DNA of 64,000 nucleotides. Origin: Gammaproteobacteria bacterium. Its GTDB lineage: Bacteria > Pseudomonadota > Gammaproteobacteria > UBA6429 > Thiohalophilaceae. Positions 46,808 to 56,587 of the stretch are shown piece by piece. The notes beneath the pieces are model-generated. The model was not told the origin of the DNA and did no database searches. It worked only from the letters and a program-made list of their open reading frames with translations. The stretch's first letter is position 1, and every line of letters starts with the position of its first letter. Made by a program: the position numbers and the translations under genes. The stretch lies in assembly GCA_029880855.1 (NCBI GenBank), contig JAOUNS010000001.1:1-64000 (forward strand), given 5' to 3'.

Positions 46808-49597
46808 ATGATCGACGCTGTCACCATGCTGCATATCCTGAGTGAGGCGCAGAACAAATTTATCAGTCGCGGTGAACCACGCCTCGCCTTTGATGATCTC
46901 CTGACCGGTCTTTTGACACTAACCGACAGCGAATACGGATTTATTGGTGAAGTGCTGCGCACGTCTGAAGGCGCACCGTATCTAAAAACCTATGCGATAA
47001 CCAATATTGCCTGGGATGACGCCACCCGCAAGTTTTATACTGAAAAAGCCCCGGTCGGTATGGAATTCTTCAACCTTGACAGCCTGTTTGGCGAGGTCAT
47101 GAAAACCGGCGAGACGGTGATCGCCAATGACCCGGCCACTGACCCGCGTCGCACCGGCATACCCGAAGGCCATCCGCCACTGAATGCCTTTATGGGGATC
47201 CCCATCTATCGCGGTAATCTTCTTATCGGGATGGCCGGTATAGCCAACCGGCCCGACGGCTATTCCCCTGAATTGGCCCAGGAACTGTTGCCCTTTATTC
47301 ATACCTGCGCCAACCTGATCAGCGCCTATCGCTATGCCCTTGATGCGGAAAGCAAGGCCAAACTATTGCTCAATAGTGAAAATCGCCACCGGGCGGTATT
47401 CGAAACCGTCATTGACGGGATTATTACGATTGATGAACAAGGCATAGTCACCGGTATCAACCCGGCAGCTGAAAAAATCTTCGGTTATAAAGCGACTGAG
47501 GTTATAGGCCGAAATGTCAAAATGCTCATGCCGGCGCATTATGCCGAGAAGCATGACGGCTATTTATCCAACTACGCCAAAACCGGGCAGGCGCATATCA
47601 TCGGTAAAGGACGGCAGGTGGAAGGTTTGCGTAAAAACGGCAGCCGCTTTCCTCTGGAACTGGCAGTCAGTGAGATGCAGGTCAACGATGAACGCATGTA
47701 TACCGGTGTGGTGCGCGATATCAGCGAAAACCTGGAGGCTGCGCTGACCATTCAGTCCTCGGTCACCCGACTGCAAGCGGTACTGGACAACGTGGTGGAC
47801 GGCATTATCACCATCGATAAAAAAGGTATCATTGACCACTTTAACCCCGCTGCAGAAAAAATCTTCGGCTATACCCTCAGTGAAGTCATCGGCCGCAATG
47901 TTTCCATACTGATGCCCGAGCCGTATACATCGCAACATGATCAATATCTGGAAAACTACCTGACAACCGGTGATGCGCACATTATCGGTATTGGCCGTGA
48001 AGTTATCGGCAAACGCAAGGATGGCGCAACCTTTCCGATGGATCTTGCGGTGAGTAAAATGCGCATTGGTGATGAGATTATGTTCAGCGGTATTGTGCGT
48101 GATATCACTGAACGCAAACGTATGGAGACCATGAAGAATGAATTCATCTCCACGGTCAGCCATGAACTACGCACCCCGTTGACCTCCATCCGCGGTTCGC
48201 TGGATCTGGTCACCGGCGGCGCGGTCGGCGCCTTGCCGGCCGAGGCCATGGAAATGCTCAAGATCGCGGCTAACAACACCGAGCGTCTGCTGATTCTGAT
48301 TAACGATATCCTTGATATTCAAAAAATCGAATCGGGTAAAATGGCATTCCGTTTTGAAACACTGAACCTGAAAGAATTTCTGCAACAGGCCGTCAGTGAC
48401 AATCAGGCCTATGCGGATCAATACGGCGTGCGCTTTGTCATTAATTCCGCACATGACAATCAATATGTCTTTGCCGACCGGGATCGGTTGATGCAAGTGA
48501 TGGCCAATCTGCTGTCCAATGCCGCCAAGTTCTCGCCACGGGATGATGTGGTTGAAATCAACACCGCCCGGCATGTCGATGCCATCCGCATCAGTGTCAC
48601 TGACCACGGTGCAGGCATCCCCGATGATTTCAAACCGGTGCTGTTTGACAAGTTCACCCAGTCTGATTCCTCGGACAGTCGGCAGAAGGGCGGTACCGGT
48701 CTGGGTTTGAATATCGCCAAACTGATTATCGAAAAACACGGCGGTCGTATCGACTTTATCAGCAAACTCGGTATCGGTACGACCATGTATTTTGAATTGC
48801 CGGAACTATCAGGTTCCGAAACCTCACTCTCCCAACCGGCCAGTCTGGCAATAAGCCACGCACCTTGCATTCTTATCGTGGAAGATGATCCCGACGTAGC
48901 CGCCCTGCTGCAACGCATGCTCATCGAAGCCGGTTTTAATTCCGATATTGCCTACAACGCCACACAGGCACGAGAACTGCTCAAACTTAATGGCAAAAAA
49001 TACAAGGCCATGACCCTGGATATTATGTTACCGGATGAAGACGGTCTGGATATGCTGCATAACCTGCGCAGCGATGCCGGCACACTCGATCTGCCGGTGA
49101 TTGTGGTTTCGGTCAAGGCCGATGAGGCGCGCCGTGAATTAAACGGCGGTGCTGTCGGCATTCTTGACTGGTTAAGCAAACCGATTGATCAAAACCGGCT
49201 GCGACAAGCCATCAGGATGGCTGCCGGCCCCCATCACAAACCGCGGGTACTGCATGTGGAAGATGAGCAGGATGTACACCGCGTCGTTAATGTCATGTTG
49301 CGTAACGAATGTGAACTGGTCTGGACCACCACCTTGTCTGCTTCGCGTGAGGCACTGGAAACCGAAGAGTTCGATCTGGTATTGCTGGATATCGGTCTGC
49401 CGGATGGCTCGGGTCTGGATCTGCTGAATTTGATCGAAAAGCGCATCAAGCCGCCGCGGGTGGTTATCTTCTCGGCACAGGATGTGGATGCCTCGATTGC
49501 CAATCGCGTCAACAGTGTCCTGGTAAAATCGCAGACCAGTCACGCTGAGTTACTGGATACCATCATCTCGGCCATGCGTAACCCTGACAGTCATTAA
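46808..49597 (+). CDS. Hybrid histidine kinase with two FixL-like PAS domains (GAF-PAS-PAS-HisKA-HATPase-REC-REC)
   Basis: 929 residues, no membrane segment seen. A GAF domain (about 15-180) is followed by two tandem PAS domains. Both closely resemble the haem PAS of FixL: HDGYLSNY and IIGKGRQV in the first (His249), HDQYLENY and IIGIGREV in the second (His377). Relative to Bradyrhizobium FixL, His200 and Arg220 are kept in both, while Arg206 is Asn. HisKA (ISTVSHELRTPLTS), HATPase (DHGAGIPDDF, GTGLGLNIAK) and two receivers follow (VEDDPDVAA.. TLDIMLPDEDG; VEDEQDVHR.. LLDIGLPDGSG). Probably an oxygen- or NO-responsive kinase; haem binding is predicted. Confidence 0.85.
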   Translation: MIDAVTMLHILSEAQNKFISRGEPRLAFDDLLTGLLTLTDSEYGFIGEVLRTSEGAPYLKTYAITNIAWDDATRKFYTEKAPVGMEFFNLDSLFGEVMKTGETVIANDPATDPRRTGIPEGHPPLNAFMGIPIYRGNLLIGMAGIANRPDGYSPELAQELLPFIHTCANLISAYRYALDAESKAKLLLNSENRHRAVFETVIDGIITIDEQGIVTGINPAAEKIFGYKATEVIGRNVKMLMPAHYAEKHDGYLSNYAKTGQAHIIGKGRQVEGLRKNGSRFPLELAVSEMQVNDERMYTGVVRDISENLEAALTIQSSVTRLQAVLDNVVDGIITIDKKGIIDHFNPAAEKIFGYTLSEVIGRNVSILMPEPYTSQHDQYLENYLTTGDAHIIGIGREVIGKRKDGATFPMDLAVSKMRIGDEIMFSGIVRDITERKRMETMKNEFISTVSHELRTPLTSIRGSLDLVTGGAVGALPAEAMEMLKIAANNTERLLILINDILDIQKIESGKMAFRFETLNLKEFLQQAVSDNQAYADQYGVRFVINSAHDNQYVFADRDRLMQVMANLLSNAAKFSPRDDVVEINTARHVDAIRISVTDHGAGIPDDFKPVLFDKFTQSDSSDSRQKGGTGLGLNIAKLIIEKHGGRIDFISKLGIGTTMYFELPELSGSETSLSQPASLAISHAPCILIVEDDPDVAALLQRMLIEAGFNSDIAYNATQARELLKLNGKKYKAMTLDIMLPDEDGLDMLHNLRSDAGTLDLPVIVVSVKADEARRELNGGAVGILDWLSKPIDQNRLRQAIRMAAGPHHKPRVLHVEDEQDVHRVVNVMLRNECELVWTTTLSASREALETEEFDLVLLDIGLPDGSGLDLLNLIEKRIKPPRVVIFSAQDVDASIANRVNSVLVKSQTSHAELLDTIISAMRNPDSH

Positions 49598-49616
49598 ACC
49601 CGCTGCCAAGACCGGC

Positions 49617-50186
49617 ATGTCCAGACACCAGCCACCTATTCTGATCGAACAACGCGAGGAAACACGCTTTCCCTGCGTCGGTATCCATCTGCTCTATTCT
49701 CCCGCCACTGACAGTGTCATGGATAAGCTTGCCGAAACACTGGTGCAGGCCAGTCTGGTTGATATGAGTCTGTCCGGACTCAGCTTTGATATCACCACAC
49801 CGCTGCGTCCGGGCGATCAACTTGCCGTGCTGGTCCACGGGCTGGATAACCGTCCGGTTGAACGACTGCTTGCCCGGATTTGCTGGCAGATCCGTCTGGG
49901 CAAGGATTTTTTCCGCATCGGTACCCAAATTCTCGACGGCGAAATAATTTCGACGGAAGAATCCATTCAGCCCATGCTGCATATCCAGCGTGGCGCAAAT
50001 TTTCCTGCCGGTATCGCCATTCAATGCCCCGCCTGTGGGACAGAGGCCATGTTTAACCTGTCAGGAATTCAACCCATCAGTTCGGGCTTGCCCAACTGTA
50101 TCCCACTGTATGATTGCAGCCATTGTCACACCACCCGCACCATCACCAGTCTGCTGGCGCATCAACGGCAGAAGCAGCGCCGCTGA
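49617..50186 (+). CDS. PilZ domain protein with C-terminal zinc ribbon
   Basis: 189 residues. The PilZ part (about 10-115) has REETR (RxxxR) and DMSLSGLSFD (DxSxxG), both c-di-GMP-binding motifs, intact. The tail (about 135-170) has CPAC and CSHC, four Cys typical of a zinc ribbon, an unusual addition to PilZ. It lies 19 bp after the hybrid kinase on the same strand and is probably in its operon, so it may couple that kinase to c-di-GMP. Confidence 0.8.
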   Translation: MSRHQPPILIEQREETRFPCVGIHLLYSPATDSVMDKLAETLVQASLVDMSLSGLSFDITTPLRPGDQLAVLVHGLDNRPVERLLARICWQIRLGKDFFRIGTQILDGEIISTEESIQPMLHIQRGANFPAGIAIQCPACGTEAMFNLSGIQPISSGLPNCIPLYDCSHCHTTRTITSLLAHQRQKQRR

Positions 50187-50282
50187 GTCTGGTCTCGCGG
50201 GAGAAAATTGCACGCATTAATGATTCAACTGCTGTCAGGCGGGCGGGCAGGACACTTTACCTGTAGATATCTCTCAACCGCA

Positions 50283-50819
50283 TCAGTGCTGTTCGGCCAG
50301 ATAACGGTCCTTGAGACGGACATAATGTTGTGCGGAATAGGCCAGTGCTTCTATCTCCTGATCAGTCAATGCGCGGATACGTTTGACCGGTGCGCCGACC
50401 CAGAGATAACCGGATTCCAGTGTTTTATTTGGTGTCACCAGACTGCCTGCTCCCAGCAGGATATTGTCTTCCAGCACCGCGCCATCCATCACCGTGGCAC
50501 CCATACCGATCAGGCAATTATTGCCGATACGACAACCATGCAAAATCACGCGATGTCCGACCGTCACATGATTGCCGATATGCAAGGCATAACCGCCGGG
50601 GTTATACGGCCCGTCATGGGTGACGTGCAGTACAGAGTTATCCTGGATATTGGTATGGGTGCCGATGCTGATCGCGTTGACATCGCCGCGAGCGATAGTG
50701 AACGGCCAGACCGAGCTGTGATCGCCGATCCTCACATCCCCCACCACCAGGGCGGTATCATGCACAAATACACCTGCACCCAATACCGGTTGTGTGGTTT
50801 CAAATGGCTGAATGGTCAT
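50283..50819 (-). CDS. Gamma-carbonic-anhydrase-like protein
   Basis: 178 residues with left-handed beta-helix hexapeptide repeats. Zinc ligand positions are present: HTNIQDNSVLHVTHDG and HIGNHVTVGHRVILHGC give the His residues of the YrdA/PaaY group. The activity may be carbonic anhydrase-like or unknown. The ATG overlaps the end of the CheW-LysM gene by 4 bp (ATGA), so it is translationally coupled to it. Confidence 0.85.
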   Translation of the reverse strand: MTIQPFETTQPVLGAGVFVHDTALVVGDVRIGDHSSVWPFTIARGDVNAISIGTHTNIQDNSVLHVTHDGPYNPGGYALHIGNHVTVGHRVILHGCRIGNNCLIGMGATVMDGAVLEDNILLGAGSLVTPNKTLESGYLWVGAPVKRIRALTDQEIEALAYSAQHYVRLKDRYLAEQH

Positions 50820-53398
50820 TCAGGTATTTTACGCTGAATCGTAACGATGTCACCAGGGTAGATCAGGTTGGGTTTTTTAATATCATTGTTCCGGGCAAGT
50901 TCAGGATAACTGTACGGGTTTTCCAGATAACGTTCCGCAATGCTCCACAGGGTATCCCCTTTTTTAACCTTGTAGATTTTGGCCTTCTGTTCCTGGCGTT
51001 GCTTGAGCAAAATCGGGTCGACTTTGTTACCGTGGATAACCCTGATCTCATGATCTTTCAGTTCCACCACCAGACGATCCGGGCCTTCCGTCGGTTTGGA
51101 TATTTTCATCTCATAACTCATGAGATCCGTCATTTTGGTCTGAACCTCGGGCGGCAGTTGTTTGACGAATTTTTGCTTCACCGACCAGTCCACCTGACGC
51201 CAGTAGATAACACCGCCCATCACCACTGCCAACACCACAATGAGCAAATTACGCAGAAAATTACTGCTGTTCTCACCCGGTGCGTGTGAGACGATGGAAC
51301 GGATATCAACATACGGGATCGGTTTGTCGGTATCGGTCTCCCGCACAATCTCCGGCTGCTTTGCCTTGAACTGAACGACATCCGCGACCTTTTGATCTTT
51401 GGGACTGAGCAGGTGCGGCGGTGTTTTGGAGAAGATATTATTTTTTTTGTTCTTTACCAATACCGGTGGTTTATCGGCAGGGATAAAGTCACCCTCGTGT
51501 GGTGTCGTTGCAGAATTTGCTTCGCCCGAATCCTGCGCCGCTTCTTCCGGATATTTTTGTGCAACATCTGTTTCTTCAGCATAGTCATCGACAGGATAAA
51601 CCGACGCTTCGAAAGCGGTTTGTGAGGCATAGGCATCGGGCACATCCCCGGCGACGGGGATGGAAACCAGATCTGTTGTTTGCTCATCTGCCGCGCTGAC
51701 TGTCAGACTTTGCGTGATATCCTCGGCAGCAGGATCGTCCGTCGTCTCGTCCACCGCCAAATCCAGTGTGACCTCTTCACTGGAATCATCAACCTGTGAC
51801 CATTCGTCTTCCTCATCGTCAATCAGCGCCGCGTCTTCAGTCTGCAATGACGCCAAATCCAGCTCAATACTCTCACCCGACGTGTCTATCTCCGCCCAGG
51901 GATCTGCGCCGGCGGTCTCTTCCGCCGGCACGGTGTTGTCCGGGGTTGCAGATAACTCATCGTTAACAGCCGCATCTGACAGGATAACGGGTTCAATATC
52001 GATGGCGGTATCCAGTTCGACCTCTTCGATGAGGGCGAGACTTTCAGCCTCCGGCTCGATAACTTCAAGTTCCGGTTCTGGTGCAACGTGTTCTGCTATT
52101 GACAGCTCTGTGGTGAGCGGGGGGCTAACCTCATCTTCCGTCAATAATTCTTCGATGATTTCACTTTGACTGACAGGCTGTGGATCAAACTGTATTGATG
52201 CGGCCTGTTCATGCGCAGATTCCGCACCGGCCTGATAAATATTCTCCCACCAGGCAGTGACTTCTTCATTTTCATTTTCCACAGCAGTTGAAGCGGTGGT
52301 TTCAAGATCGTCCTCTGCGATTTCTTCTGCGGTGATCTCGTCGTTAAAGTTTTCCGGCAATACTTCTGCGACGACTTCCGCTTCCTCAAGCAGGGCGGCG
52401 GCTTCAAGATCGTCCTGCGCAATTTCGTCCGGTATGATCTCGTCGTTAATACTTTCCGGCAGGACATCCTCGACGGCTTCCGCTTCCTCAAGCAGGGCGG
52501 CAGCTTCAAGATCGTCCTCTTCGATTTCTTCTGCGGCGATCTCATCGTCAATACTTTCCGGCAGGACATCCTCGACGGCTTCCGCTTCCTCAAGCAGGGC
52601 GGCAGCTTCAAGATCGTCCTCTTCGATTTCTTCTGCGGCGATCTCATCGTCAATACTTACCGGCAGGACATCCTCGACGGCTTCCGCTTCCTCTAGCAGG
52701 GCGGTGGTTTCTAAATCGTCCTGTGCAATCTCTTCGGCGGCGATCTCGTCGTCAATACTTTCCGGTAATGCTTCTGCAACGGTTTCCGCTTGTTCAAGCA
52801 AGGCATCAGCTTCGAGATCGTCTTGTGCAATCTCTTCCGGTGATATCGCTGCTTCAATACTTTCCGGCTGAACTTCTGCGACGGTTTCGGTTGGGGTAAT
52901 CTCTTGTGCGGCTTTCGCTTCGGCCTCGGCCCGGACCCTGGCTTCCAGTTGATCCAGTTCCTTGCGTAACCGGCTCATTGCATTGATATTCACAGGATAG
53001 ATAACCTGATCGTTATAGATCAGTGCCTGACGCAAACCCTGATTGAGCGCCAGCGTCGGCAGTTCAGACTGGATGCAGCGATCCGTATCAACCAGTCCCT
53101 TGATCTCATCGATCCACAAACCCAGCGGGTTGCCATCCAGATTCACCACCACCATGCTCGGTCGTCGCGCATCACTGCCTGTGTCCATTTTCAACAGATG
53201 TCGCAACTTGACCGCCACGATCACCTGACGCCGATGCAGGAAGGAACCGGCAATATATTCAGGAGCGTGCGGCAGTGTGGTGATTTCCGGCATTTCAATG
53301 ACTGACTCAACGATATCCACCGGGATACAGAAGAGTGAGTCATTGATCTTAAAGGTCAAAACCTGATCAACCGAGATTTGTTTTGCCTGCATTTGCAT
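50816..53398 (-). CDS. CheW domain - acidic 34-residue repeats - membrane helix - LysM fusion
   Basis: 860 residues from ATG 53398 (a TTG lies 21 bp upstream). Residues about 5-150 are a CheW domain (VDQVLTFKINDSLFCIPVD, ITTLPHAPEYIAGSFLHRRQ, VVVNLDGNPLGLWIDEIKG). Five tandem copies of an acidic 34-residue repeat (193-362) follow, of the type DDLEAAALLEEAEAVEDVLP. A low-complexity acidic region leads to one membrane helix (about 713-733, NLLIVVLAVVMGGVIYW). The tail is a LysM domain (about 808-855, VKKGDTLWSIAERYLENPYS) ending near IYPGDIVTIQRK. The CheW part would be cytoplasmic and LysM periplasmic, binding peptidoglycan. CheW normally links receptors to CheA; which kinase it serves here is unknown. 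Confidence 0.8.
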   Translation of the reverse strand: MQMQAKQISVDQVLTFKINDSLFCIPVDIVESVIEMPEITTLPHAPEYIAGSFLHRRQVIVAVKLRHLLKMDTGSDARRPSMVVVNLDGNPLGLWIDEIKGLVDTDRCIQSELPTLALNQGLRQALIYNDQVIYPVNINAMSRLRKELDQLEARVRAEAEAKAAQEITPTETVAEVQPESIEAAISPEEIAQDDLEADALLEQAETVAEALPESIDDEIAAEEIAQDDLETTALLEEAEAVEDVLPVSIDDEIAAEEIEEDDLEAAALLEEAEAVEDVLPESIDDEIAAEEIEEDDLEAAALLEEAEAVEDVLPESINDEIIPDEIAQDDLEAAALLEEAEVVAEVLPENFNDEITAEEIAEDDLETTASTAVENENEEVTAWWENIYQAGAESAHEQAASIQFDPQPVSQSEIIEELLTEDEVSPPLTTELSIAEHVAPEPELEVIEPEAESLALIEEVELDTAIDIEPVILSDAAVNDELSATPDNTVPAEETAGADPWAEIDTSGESIELDLASLQTEDAALIDDEEDEWSQVDDSSEEVTLDLAVDETTDDPAAEDITQSLTVSAADEQTTDLVSIPVAGDVPDAYASQTAFEASVYPVDDYAEETDVAQKYPEEAAQDSGEANSATTPHEGDFIPADKPPVLVKNKKNNIFSKTPPHLLSPKDQKVADVVQFKAKQPEIVRETDTDKPIPYVDIRSIVSHAPGENSSNFLRNLLIVVLAVVMGGVIYWRQVDWSVKQKFVKQLPPEVQTKMTDLMSYEMKISKPTEGPDRLVVELKDHEIRVIHGNKVDPILLKQRQEQKAKIYKVKKGDTLWSIAERYLENPYSYPELARNNDIKKPNLIYPGDIVTIQRKIPE
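52313..52822 (-). repeat. Five tandem 102-bp repeats inside the CheW-LysM gene
   Basis: Five 34-codon units in frame (52822 down to 52313), flanked by partial units on both sides. Middle copies differ by only one or two residues, so copy number probably varies between strains. Confidence 0.9.
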
Positions 53399-53439
53399 TT
53401 TTCTACATCCAAGCGTCAAATCCCCGACCAGTTTTGAAA

Positions 53440-54789
53440 TCAGCGCATGGTGACTAATTCCTCAGAGCTGGTAGGGTGAATAGCTACCGTATTATCAAAG
53501 TCCTTCTTGGTGGCCCCCATTTTTATTGCCACCGAAAATCCCTGTATCATTTCATCGGCCCCGGTTCCAATAACATGACACCCAACGACCTTTTCATTGG
53601 CGCCAATACACACCAATTTCATTGCGGTTTTCTGGGGGTGATCCGTCAGGGCGTGATACATGGCGGTAAATCGTGTCTGGTATACCTTGACCGCCTCTCC
53701 ATGTATCGACCGGGCCTCATCTTCTGTTAAGCCAATCGTGCCGATGGGCGGGTGTGAGAACATGACGGTGGGGATGTTTTCATAGTCCAGTTTGCGGTCC
53801 GGCATGTTGTTGAACAGCCGATCCGACAAACGTCGCGCCGCCGCTATGGCTACCGGCGTCAACTGGGCCCGTCCGGTCACATCACCAACGGCATAGACCC
53901 CTGTTACATTGGTTTGCTGGAAGGGATCGGTGGGAATAAAACCCTGAGCATCCGTGGTGACACCGGCATTGGCGAGATTCAGGGGTTCGATGTTGGGGGC
54001 GCGGCCAATGGCCCAGATCAGGGCATCAAAACCTGTCAGAGTCACCCCGCCCTGACAATGGATAGTCAGTGAGCCGTCACTCACTTTCTCCACCCGTTCA
54101 ATACTGATGCGCGGCATGATGTTGATCCCCGCCTCGACCATCTCTTCCATCAGGGTTTCCCGCAGCATGGCATCAAAATTACCCAGGAAATGGTCCTTGC
54201 GTAACAACATACTGACTTCGCTGCCGAGACCGTTCAGCACGCCGGCCAGCTCAACGGCAATGTAACCTGCGCCCACCACCGCCACCCGACGCGGTTGTTC
54301 CGTCAGAGCGAAAAAGCCGTCCGAGGTCATCCCCAGTTCCGCACCCGGCACATCAGGCACCACCGGATAACCACCCGGTGAGATCACAATATGATCGGCG
54401 GTATAGTGTTCACCATCCACCTCCAGCGTTCGGTCATCCACAAAGCGGGCGGTACCCTGCAAATAATCAATATTGGAGTCTTTCAGATAGTTCACATACC
54501 AGTCGGTGATACCTTTGATGTAGCCTTCCCGGGCTGTCACCAGTTTCTGCCAACTGAAGCCGTTGACCGTCACATCAAACCCGTAACTGCCCGCCCGTTG
54601 CAGGGTCTCGGCAATCTGCGAACCAAACCACATGACCTTTTTCGGTACACAGCCAACATTCACGCAGGTGCCACCCGGCTTTTTGAATTCCACCACGGCG
54701 GTCTTTTTGCCGTATTCAGCGGCGCGCTCTGCGGCGGACAAACCGCCGCTGCCGGCGCCAATGGCGATTAAATCGTAATGTTTGCTCAT
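53440..54789 (-). CDS. gor: Glutathione reductase
   Basis: 449 residues from ATG 54789 (MSKHYDL), with AAGGA ahead; the frame runs further upstream without a usable start. FAD- and NADPH-dependent flavoprotein that reduces glutathione disulfide. FAD motif [17 protein letters not shown], redox pair [13 protein letters not shown] (Cys42, Cys47), NADPH motif [12 protein letters not shown] and the C-terminal [11 protein letters not shown] with the proton-relay His are all present. Confidence 0.93.
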   Translation of the reverse strand: MSKHYDLIAIGAGSGGLSAAERAAEYGKKTAVVEFKKPGGTCVNVGCVPKKVMWFGSQIAETLQRAGSYGFDVTVNGFSWQKLVTAREGYIKGITDWYVNYLKDSNIDYLQGTARFVDDRTLEVDGEHYTADHIVISPGGYPVVPDVPGAELGMTSDGFFALTEQPRRVAVVGAGYIAVELAGVLNGLGSEVSMLLRKDHFLGNFDAMLRETLMEEMVEAGINIMPRISIERVEKVSDGSLTIHCQGGVTLTGFDALIWAIGRAPNIEPLNLANAGVTTDAQGFIPTDPFQQTNVTGVYAVGDVTGRAQLTPVAIAAARRLSDRLFNNMPDRKLDYENIPTVMFSHPPIGTIGLTEDEARSIHGEAVKVYQTRFTAMYHALTDHPQKTAMKLVCIGANEKVVGCHVIGTGADEMIQGFSVAIKMGATKKDFDNTVAIHPTSSEELVTMR

Positions 54790-54853
54790 CTGAAATTCCT
54801 TGCCTGAGAAGCCCCAATCGGGGTCGGTTTGAATGAATGACAGGATTATATCG

Positions 54854-54879
54854 TGTCCCGCGCATGAAGACACGGGACA
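54854..54879 (-). terminator. Weak hairpin after the giant-protein operon
   Basis: TGTCCCG and CGGGACA form a 7-bp stem with a 12-base loop, between the M43-like gene's 3' end and gor. No T run follows on the minus strand, so termination is doubtful. Confidence 0.25.
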
Positions 54880-54981
54880 GGGGAGACATTGCTGTATGAG
54901 CGGTTACTGTGCCGATGGCACCGGCATGGCGCACGCTATCCGACAGGCAAGAACATGCTCGGCAAAACAGCAGGGCTGTTA

Positions 54982-55821
54982 TCAATCATTACCGATCTGC
55001 TGACGCCACGGATTATTTTCCAACACCCACTCGACAGCGTCTTCCTGATCGCCACTGATTTGTTCCGGCAGACAATTATGCGCGGACATGACGTTGCGCC
55101 AGGGCGGCCTGAAGCTGTTACCGTTTTTGATCTTTACCTTGCCGGTGTCACAATCCGCCGAGGTGGTGGGTGCGCAATTTGCGCCGGGGTCCGGTGCAGT
55201 ATCCCGAATATCATCTTCTTTATTATTCGCAAACCAGCCCTGCCGATCACCATCGGCGATCTCTGCCTTGACCTTGTCACAGGGAACATTTGTATTGGTA
55301 TGCACCAGCCCCAGGTAATGCCCGAGCTGATGGGCCAGCAGGGTATCATCCGGACAACAACCACCGCGACATGCGCCACCGGTTTGCTTTTTGATACAGG
55401 TATTGGAATAGGAGGGCATGGAAATAAAATTACTGTGTCCGGGGCCGCCGCTCCAGCCGGTTTGACCGCGCTGCCGGAACAGAACCGGTATTTGATGGCG
55501 CGGCAATAAAGAAGCAAGATAGTTACCGGTCAGGCGATACAGTTCCCATTGGGGATTGGCGGCATCATCCGGCTTGCTGTTCAATACAGTGGAGCTGACC
55601 TGAATAATGTCTTTGTCCGGGTCAAAGGTAAACTTGTAACCACTGCCCTTCCAGCTTGTATTGGCCCGATTGACCCAGTGTTCGATTTCCTGTGGTGTCA
55701 CAGGTGCGCGATTATTTCCGTCATCATCACTCAACTGTACGGCGATGATCGGTAACTTGGTGGTGCAGCCCGTTAGCAGCAACAGAGTAATAAGATATAG
55801 CAGTTTGCATAGATGTTTCAT
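54982..55821 (-). CDS. Metzincin-like lipoprotein with catalytic Glu replaced by Gln
   Basis: 279 residues. Lipobox LLTGC (Cys19) makes it a predicted lipoprotein. Residues 164-174 read HQLGHYLGLVH, which is the HExxHxxGxxH zinc motif of metzincins (closest to the M43 pappalysin form HELGH-LGLxH) except that the catalytic Glu is Gln (codon CAG, read directly). A Met-turn candidate NVMSA lies near 245, and there are several Cys for disulfides (CRGGCCPDD). Zinc binding may remain while proteolysis is probably lost. It lies 21 bp after the neighbouring lipoprotein gene in the same direction; GGGAGA gives the ribosome binding site. Confidence 0.6.
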   Translation of the reverse strand: MKHLCKLLYLITLLLLTGCTTKLPIIAVQLSDDDGNNRAPVTPQEIEHWVNRANTSWKGSGYKFTFDPDKDIIQVSSTVLNSKPDDAANPQWELYRLTGNYLASLLPRHQIPVLFRQRGQTGWSGGPGHSNFISMPSYSNTCIKKQTGGACRGGCCPDDTLLAHQLGHYLGLVHTNTNVPCDKVKAEIADGDRQGWFANNKEDDIRDTAPDPGANCAPTTSADCDTGKVKIKNGNSFRPPWRNVMSAHNCLPEQISGDQEDAVEWVLENNPWRQQIGND

Positions 55822-55842
55822 CTTGTCAGTCTCCCTGTAGCG

Positions 55843-56550
55843 TCAGTCCGTGGTAATGTCATACAGGACATGCACGCGTTCGGTACCCGGTTCGATTATC
55901 CCGGCAAAGCGGGACAGGCTGTTGTTTTCATTACGATAGGAATACTGGACCAGATAGCCGCCGACCTTGAGTTGTGCCGAGACCACCGGTTTATCACTGA
56001 TACTGAAGCTGATCCCTTCATGCCCCTGTTGCTTCAGGTAGGCACGAAATACATTATGCATGGCCGACCATGTTTTGAGATCGGGACCGGGCGGATCAGG
56101 CAGGTCAGACGTTTTTTGCAAGTGGGCACGCACGGTACGCAACTCACCGCTCTTCAGATCAAAACTGCCGTATTGCAATCCCTCCATGATGCGCGCCCCT
56201 TTGTAGGTCTGATAGAGGACCACCAGCACATGGGTCTGGCCGTCGGGCAGGATGATGGTGCTCTCGCCATAAGGTGCAAAGGCGAGGTCGCGCCGACTGA
56301 TATCCTTGCTGGTCAGATCGTCGTAGCGTTTGATGAGCACGTCGCCAAGCACTTTACTGCGTTGCAGGGTGGTTTCGGCTTTTTCGCCGGCGATATTGCC
56401 GCTTTCCTCGCGGGTCAGTTGATGTTCCTGCCCTATCACCGTTAATTTGGTACTGCTGCAGCCGACTGACAACAGCAATATCGGTACCAGCAAGACACTC
56501 CCGCACCATCGTACAGCGTATCGATAAGCATGTTGTATGGAATTATTCAT
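55843..56550 (-). CDS. Predicted lipoprotein of unknown function
   Basis: 235 residues. N-terminal hydrophobic segment with lipobox ending SVGC near residue 31. The mature protein has a mixed alpha/beta look with no recognised domain. GAGGA lies 8 bases before the ATG. It is encoded 37 bp after the 1558-residue protein and 21 bp before the metzincin-like lipoprotein, so it belongs to the same operon. Confidence 0.7.
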   Translation of the reverse strand: MNNSIQHAYRYAVRWCGSVLLVPILLLSVGCSSTKLTVIGQEHQLTREESGNIAGEKAETTLQRSKVLGDVLIKRYDDLTSKDISRRDLAFAPYGESTIILPDGQTHVLVVLYQTYKGARIMEGLQYGSFDLKSGELRTVRAHLQKTSDLPDPPGPDLKTWSAMHNVFRAYLKQQGHEGISFSISDKPVVSAQLKVGGYLVQYSYRNENNSLSRFAGIIEPGTERVHVLYDITTD

Positions 56551-56587
56551 TGTTGTTTCCTCATTACATCACCATGGTGTGATCAAC

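Noticed and set aside
51886-52653. Lys/Arg/Ser-rich ORFs opposite and beside the acidic repeats
   Set aside because: Other-frame readings of the 102-bp repeat in the CheW-LysM gene.
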